In this document: piece after piece, positions 48,813-61,890 of the stretch | Layout of the letters: each line of letters starts with the position of its first letter | Position numbering within the stretch: the stretch's first letter is position 1 | Assembly: GCA_012932295.1 (NCBI GenBank) | Contig: JAAONU010000006.1 | Span: 31,770,882 to 31,834,881 of the forward strand | Length of the DNA stretch: 64,000 bases | Direction of reading: 5' to 3' | Origin: Cyclina sinensis | Taxonomy: Eukaryota > Mollusca > Bivalvia > Venerida > Veneridae | Made by a program: the position numbers and the translations under genes | Notes under the pieces: model-generated | The model's database searches: none | Told to the model about the DNA's origin: nothing | Seen by the model: the letters and a program-made list of their open reading frames with translations, nothing else

Positions 48813-50859
48813 TTTCGCTGACAAAGAATATATTGGAGAAAACGGCATGAAAGCATATCTTAACCGACGCTTCAATCTTCATTACTGTCAACCAGGCTTT
48901 TCGTTAACGTTGCATTAAAAAAAGAGTATCATACTTATTAAAAATTGTTTACAGTGAAATAAAAGTTTGATCTAAAATACGACAAATGTTTAATATGAAG
49001 ATTTCGTTGTAACGATGAACGAAATTTATCTATACATGTATTGTATGAAGAAAACGTATAACCTTTCAGAGCATTTCTTCAGGTGAACAAAAGTCAACAG
49101 GCGACAGTTTGAAGAAGCTTTCCATTAAAAACTTCTTACTTTCTGTAAGTAACTTTGTCGACAATTGCGTTTAAAGTAACAATAATATTCCATGTCCTAA
49201 ACTAAGTGATAAAGGACAGTAGTCCGTTTAAAGTTTAAAATCGTCAGTGTGATTTTCCTCGTAAATTAAGAAAGCAATATATATCAGAGACTTTTTATTC
49301 TTTATTAAGACTTACTTCTGCATTATTTACATAGGCCATAAAAGAGAACAGATATCATTAAACTAATCGAAACTATTGTGATAAAGTGGTTTTCCATCAG
49401 CAGATATCAATTCATCGAATGGAAAATGTCTTAATGCCATACACAAGGTTCATAAAATGTAGAAATTTTAAACTTCTGACGCACACATTTTATGGCATAT
49501 TCTCTGTTTATGTCTTGAGTTCGAGACAGGATATATACCCATAAACACTGCTCGAGAGAAAACAGTAGTGTGACCTAGATACGAATGATACTTTTTATGA
49601 CACGTGTTCTTATGACCCGTGTTCTGCCAGACAAGAAAAGGACCTGTTATTTAAAACAGGAATTAGAAGCAAGCCTCAGTAAAAATGAAATATTAAACCA
49701 TCAGACAAGACTATGGCAATCATAAAATAACCTGAAAGAAAGACCTAACTTTAAGTTAATATAAAGTTCAAGGCAAACAGCATTTCACATATTCTATTTT
49801 AAGAGCTTTTTAATTCTGAGTAATACTTGAATCAAATAAAATGGACACGCTTTTTTAATTAAAAAATATAGAACAAAATTTAGACTACCAAAGTAACTAA
49901 ATTTAAACTAATCAACTAATTCTGAGTGTTAAAACTTTAGCTGTCTAAACAACCACTTAAATGTTTAATCTCTGCTTACCTTATTTTAATTTGTTTATTT
50001 TGCAAACAAAAGAAGAAGAAAATATGTCGAGAATAATTAGCAGTAGCTGATAGTTATTTTATTTTATTTTTTGTTTTTTGTTTTTTGTTGTTTTTTTTTC
50101 AAATATTTGGAAACATTCGATATTTCTTTTGAAAAATATATGTCAAAAGTAGATGGCAACATTCAATATTTTTAAGCTCAAAGAAAAGGAAAAAAAGAAA
50201 TGAATTTAAAAAAAAACTCTTGACATTATTAACAAATGAGATTGGCTTCTGTATATATTCTCTATCTCGTTTTGGAATATATTGCACAAAAAGGAAGTGA
50301 GAATACTTGAAATTACAATTTAATGAGCTCACGGTCTGTTAAATTGCTTCTTTTTTACTGCTTTCATGTTATAAATTCAATATTTTAAAGTGCTAAGAAT
50401 TGAATGTGCCAAAGGAAATTCATTTTTATTGTGTATTTAGCAGAACAATCTAATTATGCTCTGATGAAAGTTTAATGTAATGCAAAGGAAGCGGAATTGC
50501 TCAACATTAAATCTTATTCAGATAAAATAACGAGAAACACAAACATTTTTACTTTTTTAAAATGCGGCTGATAGACAAAATGTGAAACGGAAATACTGTT
50601 TACATTATCATATTGATTTTCGTATGAATTGTAACAATTGTTATATTTTAGGAAAACCTTTTGATTTGTTGTATCATAATGACAATTCCTGTTCATTTCG
50701 CAAATGTATTTCACCTGTAATTCCAAGCTGTGGAAATAGCTTTAATCTGTCACTAAAATCTAAATAAAATTAAAAATTAATACAGTGATATCTCATTTCA
50801 AATCTCTTAAAGGTAAGATGCAATGAAAATTATAACAAAAGATGTTTATAAAACATGTA

Positions 50860-51770
50860 TGTCCCCCTAATGGCAACCAATTAGTCATGTTACATGGACT
50901 CCTAATCGTGACCTAGAACTAAATGAGCTCAAAATCAAACTGGGTCATTTTCTGGTCATAACCAATAACACTTCCGAATCTGAAGACAGTAGACCAGCTT
51001 TTTGAGGTCAAGGACACAGTTATTTTGGCCTACTGACCTCGAAATAAAAACGGTTCATATACCGGTCATGGCAAACCTTCCCACCTAATCTGAAGACTGT
51101 AGGCCAAAGCGTTCTTTAGTTATTGATCTTACAAGCTTTTTGTGGTCAATGTCACAGTGACCTTGACCTTTGACTTACTGATCTCAAAATAAACAGAAAT
51201 CATCTACTGGTCACGAACAACCTCTACATCAAATCTGACGAGAGTAAGCCAAAGCTTTCTATAGTTATTTGTCGGACAAGCTATCCTTGGTCAAGGTAAC
51301 AGTGACTTTGACCTTTGACATACTGACCTCAAAATCAATACGGATCATCTACTGGTCATGACTAACCTCTCCACCAAATCTGTGGACTGTAGGCCGAAGC
51401 GTTCTCTAGTTATTGATTGAAGGTGATCGTGACCTTGAACTTGGGCCTTCTGATCCCAAATACAATATGAATCTTCTTCTTAGTAAGAGCATCCACCTTA
51501 TGAAATTTGAAGATCGAGATATTGAGCGGACAGGGTTTTCAAATTCAGACTGACCTTGATCTTTACACCTACTGACCCCAAAAACATAAGTGATCTTCTA
51601 CTCAATAATAGCTTACCACCCTATGAAATTATGCATCTGTGTGCCAAATAGTACTTGAGTTATTGATTGGATAAGGTCTGGTCTACGGACGGGCATACCA
51701 ACCTACCGACCGATTGACTGACCGACATGTGGAAAGCGGTATACCCCGCTTCTTCGAAGCGGGTCATAAT
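50860..51770. mobile_element. Tandem-repeat element with ~145-bp units, reverse layout
   Basis: Five to six units are marked by TACTGACCTCAAAATAAA (51031, 51176, 51321, ~51449, ~51570) and GTGACCTTGACCTTTGAC. Here the microsatellite-like ACCGACCGATTGACTGACCG and the inverted repeat CCCGCTTCTTCGAAGCGGG (51745-51763) come at the right end. Either the element lies in the opposite orientation, or the layout is mirrored. Confidence 0.78.
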
Positions 51771-52131
51771 GATTGTAAAAAAATCTAAATAAAAAAGACA
51801 GCTGACCAGAATGTTTTGAAATATGCCTGCAATGATGTCTTTGTTCGCCCGTGAACGCACACTGACTTTAATCGAGTGAAAGCAATGTTACTGATAACAA
51901 AGAAAATATTTTGCGCGTTTTAAGTTAGCAACTCTAGCGGTTTGCATTTTTTCTCGAATTCAAATAGCCACGATATAGCCTTCCTTTGTGAAATGCAAAT
52001 TTTTTCACCGACGACAGAAAATGACCCAGACAAGCAGAGAAAAGTGTTTATTTTATAAATTGAGTATACAATAATACAAAACGATCGCGACAGTTTTATT
52101 TCCACACTCAGATTCTTTAAGATTTTAACAC

Positions 52132-52245
52132 AATTTATGTGAAATTTCATGTTGATCAAAATGTAGCAAAGAAAGTCCTATGTAACTAAATTTATGTGAA
52201 ATTTCATGTTGATCAAAATGTAGCAAAGACAGTCCTATGTAACTA
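52132..52245 (+). repeat. 57-bp tandem duplication, nearly identical
   Basis: AATTTATGTGAAATTTCATG through TCCTATGTAACTA occurs at 52132-52188 and again at 52189-52245, with one visible difference (AAGAAAG / AAGACAG). A recent duplication. Confidence 0.93.
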
Positions 52246-54114
52246 TGTTCCTTTTTTAACTATTTGCTGGTTGCCATGGTAACAACGCAAGTTTTGAAAA
52301 TCTCTGTAAAACAAAGATGTAAATGAAAAGTTGCATGAAATATGTTCAGTGATAGAATTCATGTTATGTTTTATGAATAGCACACATAGGCACACTATTA
52401 TCCCGTTATTTGAATGAGCAATGCAAAATAATTGACTTTCAAAATGTAATGAAGAATACATATTTTCTTTCGTTTCTCAAAATATTCCTATAATTTGACA
52501 GGATAAATATGTTGGCAAGTTTGAATCATTCAAAAATAAGTTTGAATCTCTTTACTTCATTTCAAGCCAAAACAGCAAAATTTGAACACTGGAGATCACT
52601 CCAACCAAAAAATGTACACTGTAAAATAAGCCAAAAAGTTAATTTATCCTCTATTCAATTAAGTATTGTATACATTGATCAAAATTCTTTGTATCAGATA
52701 TTACACTGAAATCAGACAAAGCAAGTTTTGCTCTTTTAGGTCTAAGCCTGAACAATTCCATGACAGAAATTCTTTATGTTGAACCGTTTTCTTCTAGAAG
52801 TAGCAAGCATAGAGAAACAGGCAGTGCGAAACTACTGGAAAGCAGTTAATAAGATCATGTCAGATTTTTTCCTATGACTTGGTTTATCTAAAGAAAGTGT
52901 TAGAAGAGTAACATAATGTCCTCATGTCTCATTCTGTAGAAAATTATACAAACTAAAGAATTACATGCTTTAAAGTAAAAATACCTAGCGTTTCTTGAAA
53001 TATAAGTTTACTGAGATGTTAATCTCGTCATAGTTGTTTCCAAATAAGAACTTCCTATAAACTATTAAAAATTCAATTTCTAGGCGAATTGATTTAATAC
53101 GATAGAAAAAGTTCTAATGTCTCGAAAGATATGCTTAATCCTGAAAAATTAACCCAGCCGCTGTGCTTTCTGCAAATGTGCAAAACTAACGCGAGACGAT
53201 CTTGTATGTTTTTTGAAGGTTTATTAGGTATCTCGTTGTGTCAGAGGTTCTGTTTCGTTTACTTTACCAGTCATTGCATCTAAAGTGGGAAAATGTATTC
53301 ATGTTCCTTAATATTATTTGAATATCAAGTAAGCTTTTACAAATGAAGCAAGAACAGTTAAAATATGCCTTTTCTAGGTTCAGTTAAAACTTTTTTTTCT
53401 TAATTGGGATAATAGATTGTATGGCATGCGGAACATCGCAATATTCAATGTTTACATCTATAGTTTGCTTATCATTTCATTTGTATTGTAAAATAAGATC
53501 AACTTGCAATTATTGTATGCATTTTTCGTCAGTATTTTATCTTCATCTGATATTGACGATTGACGTTTTTTTTTTTCTTTCCGTGAATCTCAGTATGTTT
53601 AGGTCAAACGAACACTTCCCACACATTCTTATATTAGGTAATACACAAGAATTCTCGCGCAAACATTGACAGTAAATTGGATTTAGTTGGAATATATGTA
53701 AATCACATCAGTGCGCTAACACAAGAAAGCCTGGGAAGTAGAGGCATCTTATAGGAAGAAGAAGAAGAAAAACAAACAAAGACAAGAAAAGCTCATAATT
53801 TATTTATATCTGAAGATCATAGTAAAACTTAATTAAATTTCTAAAGAACAGTTACTGTAAGTCACATATTCTGTTCACGGAGGTTGTTAGTCTATTGCGA
53901 ATCCAAAAAGAACAACATTTAAACAATTTACACAGTTAACTGTAAAGACTAAGTAATTTTATAGAGGCAGGTTGGTATTAAGTTCTGGTGAAATCGTCAA
54001 AGATATAGTTTTGTGATATGCAAGTTTCAACGGGTAGCATTCATATATGATAGTGTAATTTGTTTAAGCAACAAATCTTTTAAAACTCCGATAAATTACA
54101 GCGTTTTTAATAGT

Positions 54115-54180
54115 ATGACGTGATATGATATGATGTGATGTGATGTGACGTGACGTGACGTGATACGGTACGGTACGATA
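54115..54180 (+). repeat. Mosaic pentanucleotide microsatellite
   Basis: Thirteen consecutive pentamers step through TGACG, TGATA, TGATG, TGACG, TGATA, CGGTA and CGATA. The tract TGACGTGACGTGACGTG is included. Confidence 0.88.
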
Positions 54181-54636
54181 AAATATAATGGTATATTAGT
54201 CGGCATGTTTTAACAACATACAACATAAGCTCATAAGCTTGTACAACCGACTGTAAAACATGATGAATAAGAGATAACGTGTATAAAAGCTGAAAGACAA
54301 AATATTTCATAAAAGACAAAGTAATAAAATTTGCTTATAAACACAACATTCCTGTCTTTAGTTATGACAGAGAAAAAATGATTCGGTTTTGCAATGAACT
54401 GAAAACATATATTTAAACAGAGATTTATTGCCCACTAGATGAAATAGTGGTAAAAGCAAAACAGAATTAAGCAGAAATAATACGCCAAGGGCTTGTGAAT
54501 AAATATGTCTGGTGAGAGTATTGACAAGTAATTTAATTAGGACAGTACTTTTAACAACACTTAAAGAGAACAAGACTGTCTTGAAAAACTTGTTTTGAAT
54601 CAAAACGACATCCGAAGACGTTACAAGATGGCACCA

Positions 54637-54795
54637 TGTGTTACGGTCTAGTGCATACCTTCCTATAATTGTATAAATACAACCTCTGACAATTGCGTCA
54701 GGGAATCGATTCTTTGGCTCAGTGGTTACAGTGTTGGTCTTCGATGCGTTAAGATCGGAGTTCGAATCCCGCTCTGGGTTATGTATTCTAAGATG
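54637..54795 (+). mobile_element. tRNA-like SINE, copy 1
   Basis: A shared 5' segment (CATACCTTCCTATAATTGTA) precedes a tRNA-like part with box A TTGGCTCAGTGG (54714) and box B GAGTTCGAATCC (54759). The implied acceptor strands do not pair, so it is not a working tRNA. A second copy lies at 54979. A long minus-strand open frame here (54358-54798) crosses this repeat and is probably chance. Confidence 0.72.
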
Positions 54796-54978
54796 CACTG
54801 CATCTTTCTGTTACGCACTTTCATGTTCGTAATATGGGGGCTCGTCAGGGATGACTTCTCCTAAACTTAGTTGTAAAAAATTAATTAAAAAAGGATCTTT
54901 CAAGATTTCTGTCTGATCTTTTGATCTAAAAAATATATAACACCATTCGTCATCATAAATGATGATTTTCTCAAGTGG

Positions 54979-55125
54979 CAATGTGTTGCGCTCTAGTTCA
55001 TACCTTCCTATAATTGTATAAATACAACCTCTGACAACTGCGTTAGGGAATCGAATCTTTTTCTCAATGGTTAGAGTGTTGGTAAGTTCGAATCCCGCTC
55101 TGGGTTGTGTATTCTAAGTATCTGT
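54979..55125 (+). mobile_element. tRNA-like SINE, copy 2
   Basis: The same 5' segment and tRNA-like part as 54637, but with about 20 bases deleted in the anticodon region (TTGGTAAGTTCGAATCCC). The two copies lie ~340 bp apart in the same orientation. Either the region duplicated or the element inserted twice. Confidence 0.7.
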
Positions 55126-56849
55126 CTGTTACGGACTTTCAACTTAGTTAGACCATGTTAATCAGAAAAATGAAACAAATAAACTTTTGTACCACTTATC
55201 AATAAGTTGCTATTTTGTAAAGGAAACAAAAAGCAGTCATTGTGACTAGGACGGTTATATAATCGTGAATGAATAAAAAAAATCTGAAAGTATAAAGAGC
55301 AAAGACAATGAGAGAAGCTCGTAGAATCAAGTAAATATTAAGATGGCACATCTTCTAAGGAACTTGTTGTGAAAATGTTATTCTACAATAAATAAAGATA
55401 TCCATAAGAAGCTTAGGTTCCTGTGCGTGTAGGTTAAGTATTGTGGATGTTAAGGCAGAGATATAAGATAGAAAAAAAAAACATGTCGTGATCTCCTTTT
55501 TTTTGTTTTTTTCCCCATTACTGTTTAATTTATTAAAAACAACCCCTCAAAATTCATTCCTATCTTCAGGTATAATATGCCTACTGACTAAAATTTTATG
55601 TAAAATAATGCATTTTGGGCATTTCTAGAGATCAGTATTGAAAACAGTCAGAACGTGTTAGAATGTGCATTTTTTGTTGTAGTTCTAAAGGTAAAATCTT
55701 TGGAAATCTAATTTGCTGAGAAACTAAACCGATTTATGGTCATAATAAAACTTTAAACAAGAACTAATTGAATATTTGGCTTTCGCTGAAGGTTAGTTTT
55801 ATTCAGAGTTTGTGAGAAATTCAATAGGATGAGAATACAAATGGCAAAATTGGCGTGTTAAAATTGACATCATAATCTTCTTTACTGTCACTGAGCAATC
55901 CTTTGTGATTTCAGTTTTAAGTAACATGCTAATTAAAGAGTAATTTATCTGTAAGCAGCAGCTGGATGAATGTCAAGACTTCTGAAATTTTGTGTTACAT
56001 TGTTGTATTCCGTATAATTCATTTAAAGCTAAATGTAGAAGGGTTTGCTCCGACTAAATAAAAAATAGGTTTCCTCATGCTTTTGCATTTGTTTTACATC
56101 TTTTGTGTTTTGCATTCCATGCCCGTAGCAAACAAAATACAGAACAACTTAGTAGCTAAATTATGTTCTTTTACAAGGTACTTTTAGAAATAAGATAAAA
56201 CTACTATTTCAAAAATTCAAACGTCTTAATAAAACCCCAACTCTTTATAGCACAAACTGTTTCAATAGTTGGATAGAATATCCAGCATATTAGTTTACGG
56301 TCACAACGGTAGTAACGACAAACACAACGTATGTCAGGGACTTAACGTTGAAAAATAGCATAAACAGGCTGAAGGATAATGCATAGTATTAACACGAGGT
56401 CTGTCTTTCAAAACATAGGAAGAAATTCGGGGTTTATATTTGGCTTTTATTTTTTACACGTGACTAATGTTGTGTTGCAACCCATATTTATGCGCTATTT
56501 ATAGATCGAAACAGTATGTAATACGCTAATAAAGTACTGAAACACCCTATGCCAAAATGAAAAATATAAGATTAGGTAAACAAAGAACTTTATGTTTCCT
56601 TCTTTTAATTTAATGTTGTTGTTTAACTTTGCAGTTTTAAATACAATAATTTGAAAGCAACATTTTTTTCTCCATCTTTTCATTTTTCAGCTTTTACATT
56701 TTTTCCAGCTGAAGTTAAGGTTCCCCAAAGCTAAAGGTAAAAGAAGTAATGACACATGCTGAGGCGTTAAAAATTGAAGTCAGTGAAAAGATTCAAAAAA
56801 ATTAGACTGCGTCTTCACACCTTAATTAAAGCGACTGACTCATAAAAAA

Positions 56850-56935
56850 ATATGTTTGTTTTTTTTTTGGTTGTTTTTTTTTGTTGTTTTGTTTGTTTTT
56901 TTTTGTTTTTTTTTTTGTGTGTTTTTTTTTAAATT
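56850..56935 (+). repeat. T/G low-complexity tract
   Basis: A long run of T interrupted by single or double G. In the minus orientation this is an A-rich tract 80-90 bp downstream of the tRNA-like sequence at 57014-57094, as expected for a retroposon tail. Confidence 0.8.
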
Positions 56936-57013
56936 AACGATAAGTTAATAGACTATAAAAAACAAAATTATATACTTCTGTACATCATCAAAACTAAAGA
57001 AAATATAATTTGA

Positions 57014-57094
57014 TTTCAACCGGATTCGAACCCATACCCTTCAAAGTCGTAAAATAAAGAACTGCGAGCTAACCCACTGAGCCACAAGGAACTG
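57014..57094 (-). mobile_element. tRNA-like sequence (tRNA pseudogene or SINE head), minus strand
   Basis: Read on the minus strand: box A TGGCTCAGTGGGTTAGC and box B GGGTTCGAATCC, about 40 nt apart. The D stem and acceptor stem do not pair, and no coherent anticodon arm forms, so a functional tRNA is unlikely. The A-rich tract downstream (56850-56935) suggests retroposition. Confidence 0.6.
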
Positions 57095-59894
57095 TTTCTT
57101 CCTAAATGTAAAATTAATATTAGAAACTTTATGTCTACTCCGTGACTAACGGTGTAAATTTGTGTAAAACTGTTTATTACAATGTGTTTTCGTAACTAAA
57201 AAAAGTGACAGTAACATAGTTTTGGTATGTTCTTCACAATTACCACTAGATTTTCTATATGTAGATTTTCTTTTCTTTTTTATGCGTCTAATAACAAAAC
57301 GAATGTATTTTTTCTTGAATTTAGTAATATAAAGGGAAACGTTTATATTTTTTAAGTACCTACAGATAATATTTTCCATATAAACCCATGACGGAATGTA
57401 ATATACATATGTTATTATATCATTTCCCAAGAAATATAACAGTAAAACCAATATAATTGATTTTACATGTCTCATTTTATTTCTACAGAAAACATATGAG
57501 CAGTATAAAGTTACATATTTGTTGCAGAGGTTAAGATGAAAATCTTCGACATCTGTATGATATATTAGATGTTTTTATTTTATTTTATTTTATAAAGGTA
57601 ACACTAACGTTATCAACTTAAACCTATTCACTCCATGTACGGAAGTTGTTAACTAACCTCACAAAGTAAAAAATAAAACATATTATGATCGATCAAGAAA
57701 TGCTTTAATCACATTGTTGAACACTTTATAAATGGTTATTTCTTTACTTCGCAAATAACCTCTTCAAAGATTAAGTATCTAACCTAGGGGTTATCAAATT
57801 CCTAAGCTATGGTTATTTGCAAGAAATGAATTGACAAATAATTTCTTCTAGACATGAAAGCATTCTAAGAGTGCATAAATGAACCACTGAAATAACCAAA
57901 GTGATAAATGCGGCTAGAAACGGAGTGTTGATATAAAACAAGACACGCCTTAAGAAAACCTGTGATTCAGTGTGGCTATTTCACGTGGTAAATGATATCA
58001 TTAGGCTGTCGCAAGCAGCATTTTTGCCTCGATTCGGAGGTGAAAACTGCTGTATTTTATTTCTTCATTATATTTAATGGTATTTTGCGCACACGAAGCT
58101 GAAAATTCTGCCCTAATTTTTGACCCTGATGATTTTTTTGTCTGATGTACAGAATTTTCTAACATTCGGGAAAAGAGATGCGCTTTTCGCGGTAGGAAAC
58201 ATATTCCCTATGACGTACACAGATCTGTAACTACTGAATAAGCAACAAAACCAAAATACTTAGTATATAGTATATATTCTACTGAGCACTTTGACATAGC
58301 TTACAATACATCAAGTTCTATAACTTATACAGTTGTACTACAATATACAGCAATGTACCACTGTTCCGCAAAATATCTACTGCAAACAAATATATGCATA
58401 CATTTATACTGTACTAGTAACTGTGCAGTTGACCCGTTCTTAAAATGATGTGTCCGTAAGCATTGATGCCCAAAGCTGAATGACAATGAATACGCATTGC
58501 ATAAAGTACAAAAACCCGTGCGATACATTATATAACAAAACAACTTTCCATTGGTACTATGAACAGATCTTATCCCATCATAGGAAATTATTACCGCCTA
58601 ATTCGCTCCGCTTAAACGGCGTAAAATACATTTTTACGAACTCATCGTTTCTCGAATGTTGAGAAAAATTGTATATCTGACAACAGAATCATTAGGACTA
58701 ATGCATAGGGCAAAATTGTCTACGAGAAGTGTTTAAAACATTGCAAACGTATTTTAAGAAAGGATATACGCTTATTTATATCAGTAGGGTCCGGATATTT
58801 TTTCTTATTTTTTTCAATTTCTTACTGTCTTGCAATATTGCTGTCGCCAGGTCGCTTTGTGCAGTGAGGACAGATTTTTAATTATCAAAACGTTCATAAA
58901 AGATTGAACCTAAGCCGAAATAAATATTTATTTTCAACTAGTTTCATTTTCATCCATTAAAAAAAAGAAAAAGCACCAATATTTCTAAATGAAATGCACA
59001 GAACAGAAATGAAAGTTAAAGTTCAAAGTTATTGCGAAGAAATACTTCGCTTGTCGGTCATGACTTTCTGTCCCGAAAATCTTGCTATTAACTGTTCCTT
59101 GTTGCGAAAAAAAATCCTTTATAGAGATGTTTCTCATATAAGACTGTTAAGTCTAAAAAATCGGTAACAAGATACTTATTGGAGGCTGTTGTAGTGAGTT
59201 ATGGTGTCGCGCCACATATTTTAATACCATTTACTAGATGGTTTTAGAAATGGATTATATATATTTATGTTTCTCTCTGGGGTGACATATTTTAAGGAAG
59301 GTGGCATTAATTTGAAAAATGAGACAAGTAAATGAAACAACGCAATATATATAATGATAACGTCAGGCAAAATCAATAAAGACGCGAAGAAATATAACAA
59401 GAACTTTTGACAAGTGCAGCCGTTTTTCAAGAAGTGTTAGCGTACAAAATTTAAGGATAATACTGAACCGTTTCAAAGTGTTTTTAAACAATCTGGCTTG
59501 CTCTTTTTTCGAAGTTGCTTTTCGTAAAAATGTAAATTCAAATTGCAAGATGAACAATATCCAAAGCACAAGATGTAAAAAGGTTGGAAATGTGTTGTGC
59601 CTGCCGTCCTTACCCTAAAATACGATACAGACGAGACAGTTATTGTAGAAAACTCAAACTTTGGTTGTGGCGAAAAAGAAGAGTCTTGCCACGAGCTTAA
59701 CCTATTATCTGGTACAGCGTACTAGTAAATAAGGTCGTGGTAGAAGGACTTTTGAAAAATAATTTTCAAGAGAGTCCTTGACAGTAAATCTTCATATGTA
59801 TGATAGGAAGAACAATATGGACAATTATTAATTAACTTTATAATATTGAACTAGATTCTGACCATGTTGTTGGCTTGATACAACCAAAGCCTCA

Positions 59895-59974
59895 CCAATA
59901 AAGCTCGAAACTCGGCCAATACGAAAAAACACGGCCAATAAGTAAAAACTCGGCCAATACGAGATTTAGCCAAT
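59895..59974 (+). promoter_or_regulatory. Cluster of five CCAAT boxes at ~20-bp spacing
   Basis: CCAAT starts at 59895, 59916, 59935, 59954 and 59970, mostly as CGGCCAATA, in one orientation. A GACGCCATTTTGAA sequence (YY1-like core) follows at ~60030. It could be promoter-like DNA or a short degenerate tandem repeat. No transcript can be inferred. Confidence 0.45.
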
Positions 59975-60320
59975 CAGGATTCAGGAAAAACTCGGCCTTA
60001 TATGAGCCTAGGATTTTCACCATGTTTGACGCCATTTTGAATATGTTTAGCCTAGTTTTTACATAAAAGTTTTTATCTCTTAAAAAGTTCAAAAAGTAGC
60101 AAAAAAAGTTCGCGGAGACCCTGCGCTATCGGATCACAGTAAATTTAGCAGTGTTCAACCTTTCATTTAGTGATTTTCATATTTACCAAATATTATGTTG
60201 CGCCGAAGTGAAAAGCAGACGATCACAAGTTTTAACCTGTTATAAATTACGAGTTTTGGATTACTTAGTTTGATAATTGAACATAATATTATAAAGTTAA
60301 TTAATAAAATTGTCATTAAG

Positions 60321-60408
60321 TAGTCGAATTCATATTGGCTTTGTTATTGGGCCTTTGGCCAATATGACTGTCTTCAGCCCAATAACAAAGCCAATATGAA
60401 TTCGACTA
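60321..60408. repeat. Perfect 32-bp inverted repeat with 24-nt loop
   Basis: 60321-60352 is the exact reverse complement of 60377-60408. The arms carry CATATTGGCTTTGTTATTGG and its complement, so they contain CCAAT boxes on both strands, and the loop has one more (60359). Arms this long with no mismatch imply a young foldback or MITE-like structure, or ongoing gene conversion. Confidence 0.93.
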
Positions 60409-61636
60409 ATTAATAACATTATAATATTGTTTGCAACTAAATTACACCGCCGTTATAACATAGTGCTGGCATTACTTCGTTAGACTCAGAAGAAAGACAC
60501 GTTTTTGAAAACATAATAAAAAATAGAATCATTAAAATTTGTGTCTCTTGTGACCGATTTGCAAGACATCTTTGTTGGAACGTTTTTATTATTTTTATCA
60601 ACGATTCTTACATAATCTAAAAGTATTGAAAAATGTAGACTCCTTTCATAATGCATGATACAGTGCTGGACTTAAACAAGAGTAAACTAATTACCTTAAG
60701 AGGTTTACAAAATAATAAGCTTATACACGGAGGTAAATGCATGAGGTTATAATTACAAAAAAGGTTTTCTTAAAAAAGTCGTTTCAAGTTATATAAGTAC
60801 AGTACAAAAATGTGATTTTACGTACCGTTGCCATTTTTCCCTATCTAAAACTATGGCACAATTTCCAGACAAGACATTCTTTATTAGATTTCATGTCTAG
60901 AAGCAATATATTTATATATATAAGAGAGACATTTAATGGCTTCCCATTTATACCCACTCTCAACGAAACACGTTTATCTAGATATATACGTCGGTGAATG
61001 AATCTATGCTGTTACATAATGTTTAGGTAAAATGGTATCAAAAGTGAAAAGTGCATTACCTTAACATTGATTATCGAAACTGTATTAAAAAAACGAGCAT
61101 CATAAACATATGATTGCATAACGTTTCTGTATTCAATGAGCTTTCGGCGAACAATTTGCACATTCATTATAGTTGAACTCAAGAGAGAACTACCAAATGG
61201 ATAGGATGAATCCTGACACAGCACCAATGGTACTCTTCAAATGCAACATCAGACTCTAAGATGACAACTGATCTTGATCCGGTGTTACTTTGGAATCTTT
61301 GCAACCCAGAACAAAGAATATGACAAATCTTGTCTGAAGTTAATAACTCTGTCAGAAACTAATACATTTGTAGAGTCTGGCAAATAACAAGGAATGCAGT
61401 ATGCATATAAAAAAAATAGTACCTGGAAAAGTGTGTGAGATGTAAGAATGAAAAAAATATTCATGGGTATTGTAGAAAGAGAGAAAATAGCGTTTTCTGC
61501 TCGATTCATTTATCTTAAAGAGAATTAGACAGAAAATGGTGATGTAATTGTTGATATGCTGTGCCCGTTCCCAATTTAATAACAAAATGTTACAAGATAA
61601 ACTACAGTTACTCTTATGTCCGTCTGTGCGAATATG

Positions 61637-61890
61637 TGGCTTGCAAGCTAGTAAGTACCAAACGCTGTTATGTCCTTCTGTCATAATATGTGGCTTGCAA
61701 GTATGTAAATATCTGTGATAATATGTGGCTTGCAAGTATGTAAGTATCTGTGATAATATGTGGCTTGCAAGTATGTAAATATCTGTTATAATATGTGGCT
61801 TGCAAGTATGTAAGTATCTGTGATAATATGTGGCTTGCAAGTATGTAAGTACCAAATGATCTCATGTCCGTTAGTTATAATGTTGCTTGC
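61637..61890 (+). repeat. 35-bp minisatellite
   Basis: TGGCTTGCAAGTATGTAA recurs at 61691, 61726, 61761, 61796 and 61831, exactly 35 bp apart, with TATCTGTGATAATATG between. Longer diverged units (~54 bp) containing CAAACGCTGTTATGTCC or CAAATGATCTCATGTCC lie on each side (from 61637 and after 61831). The open frames through it are periodic artefacts. Confidence 0.92.

Noticed and set aside
54358..54798. 146-codon minus-strand open frame, the longest outside the minisatellites
   Set aside because: It overlaps the tRNA-like SINE, resembles nothing I know, and lacks plausible splice context.
57014..57094. Functional tRNA gene
   Set aside because: Boxes A and B are present but the D and acceptor stems do not pair; kept as a tRNA-like element.
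61012..61227. Minus-strand open frame with possible AG (after TGTGTCAG) and GT (AAG|GTAATG) borders, considered as a GABBR1 exon
   Set aside because: The peptide does not match any GABBR1 segment expected upstream, and the acceptor lacks a pyrimidine tract. Kept only as a weak unknown.
61352..61865. 167-codon frame and a CRISPR-like look in the 35-bp repeats
   Set aside because: The units follow each other directly without spacers. It is a minisatellite and the frame is periodic.
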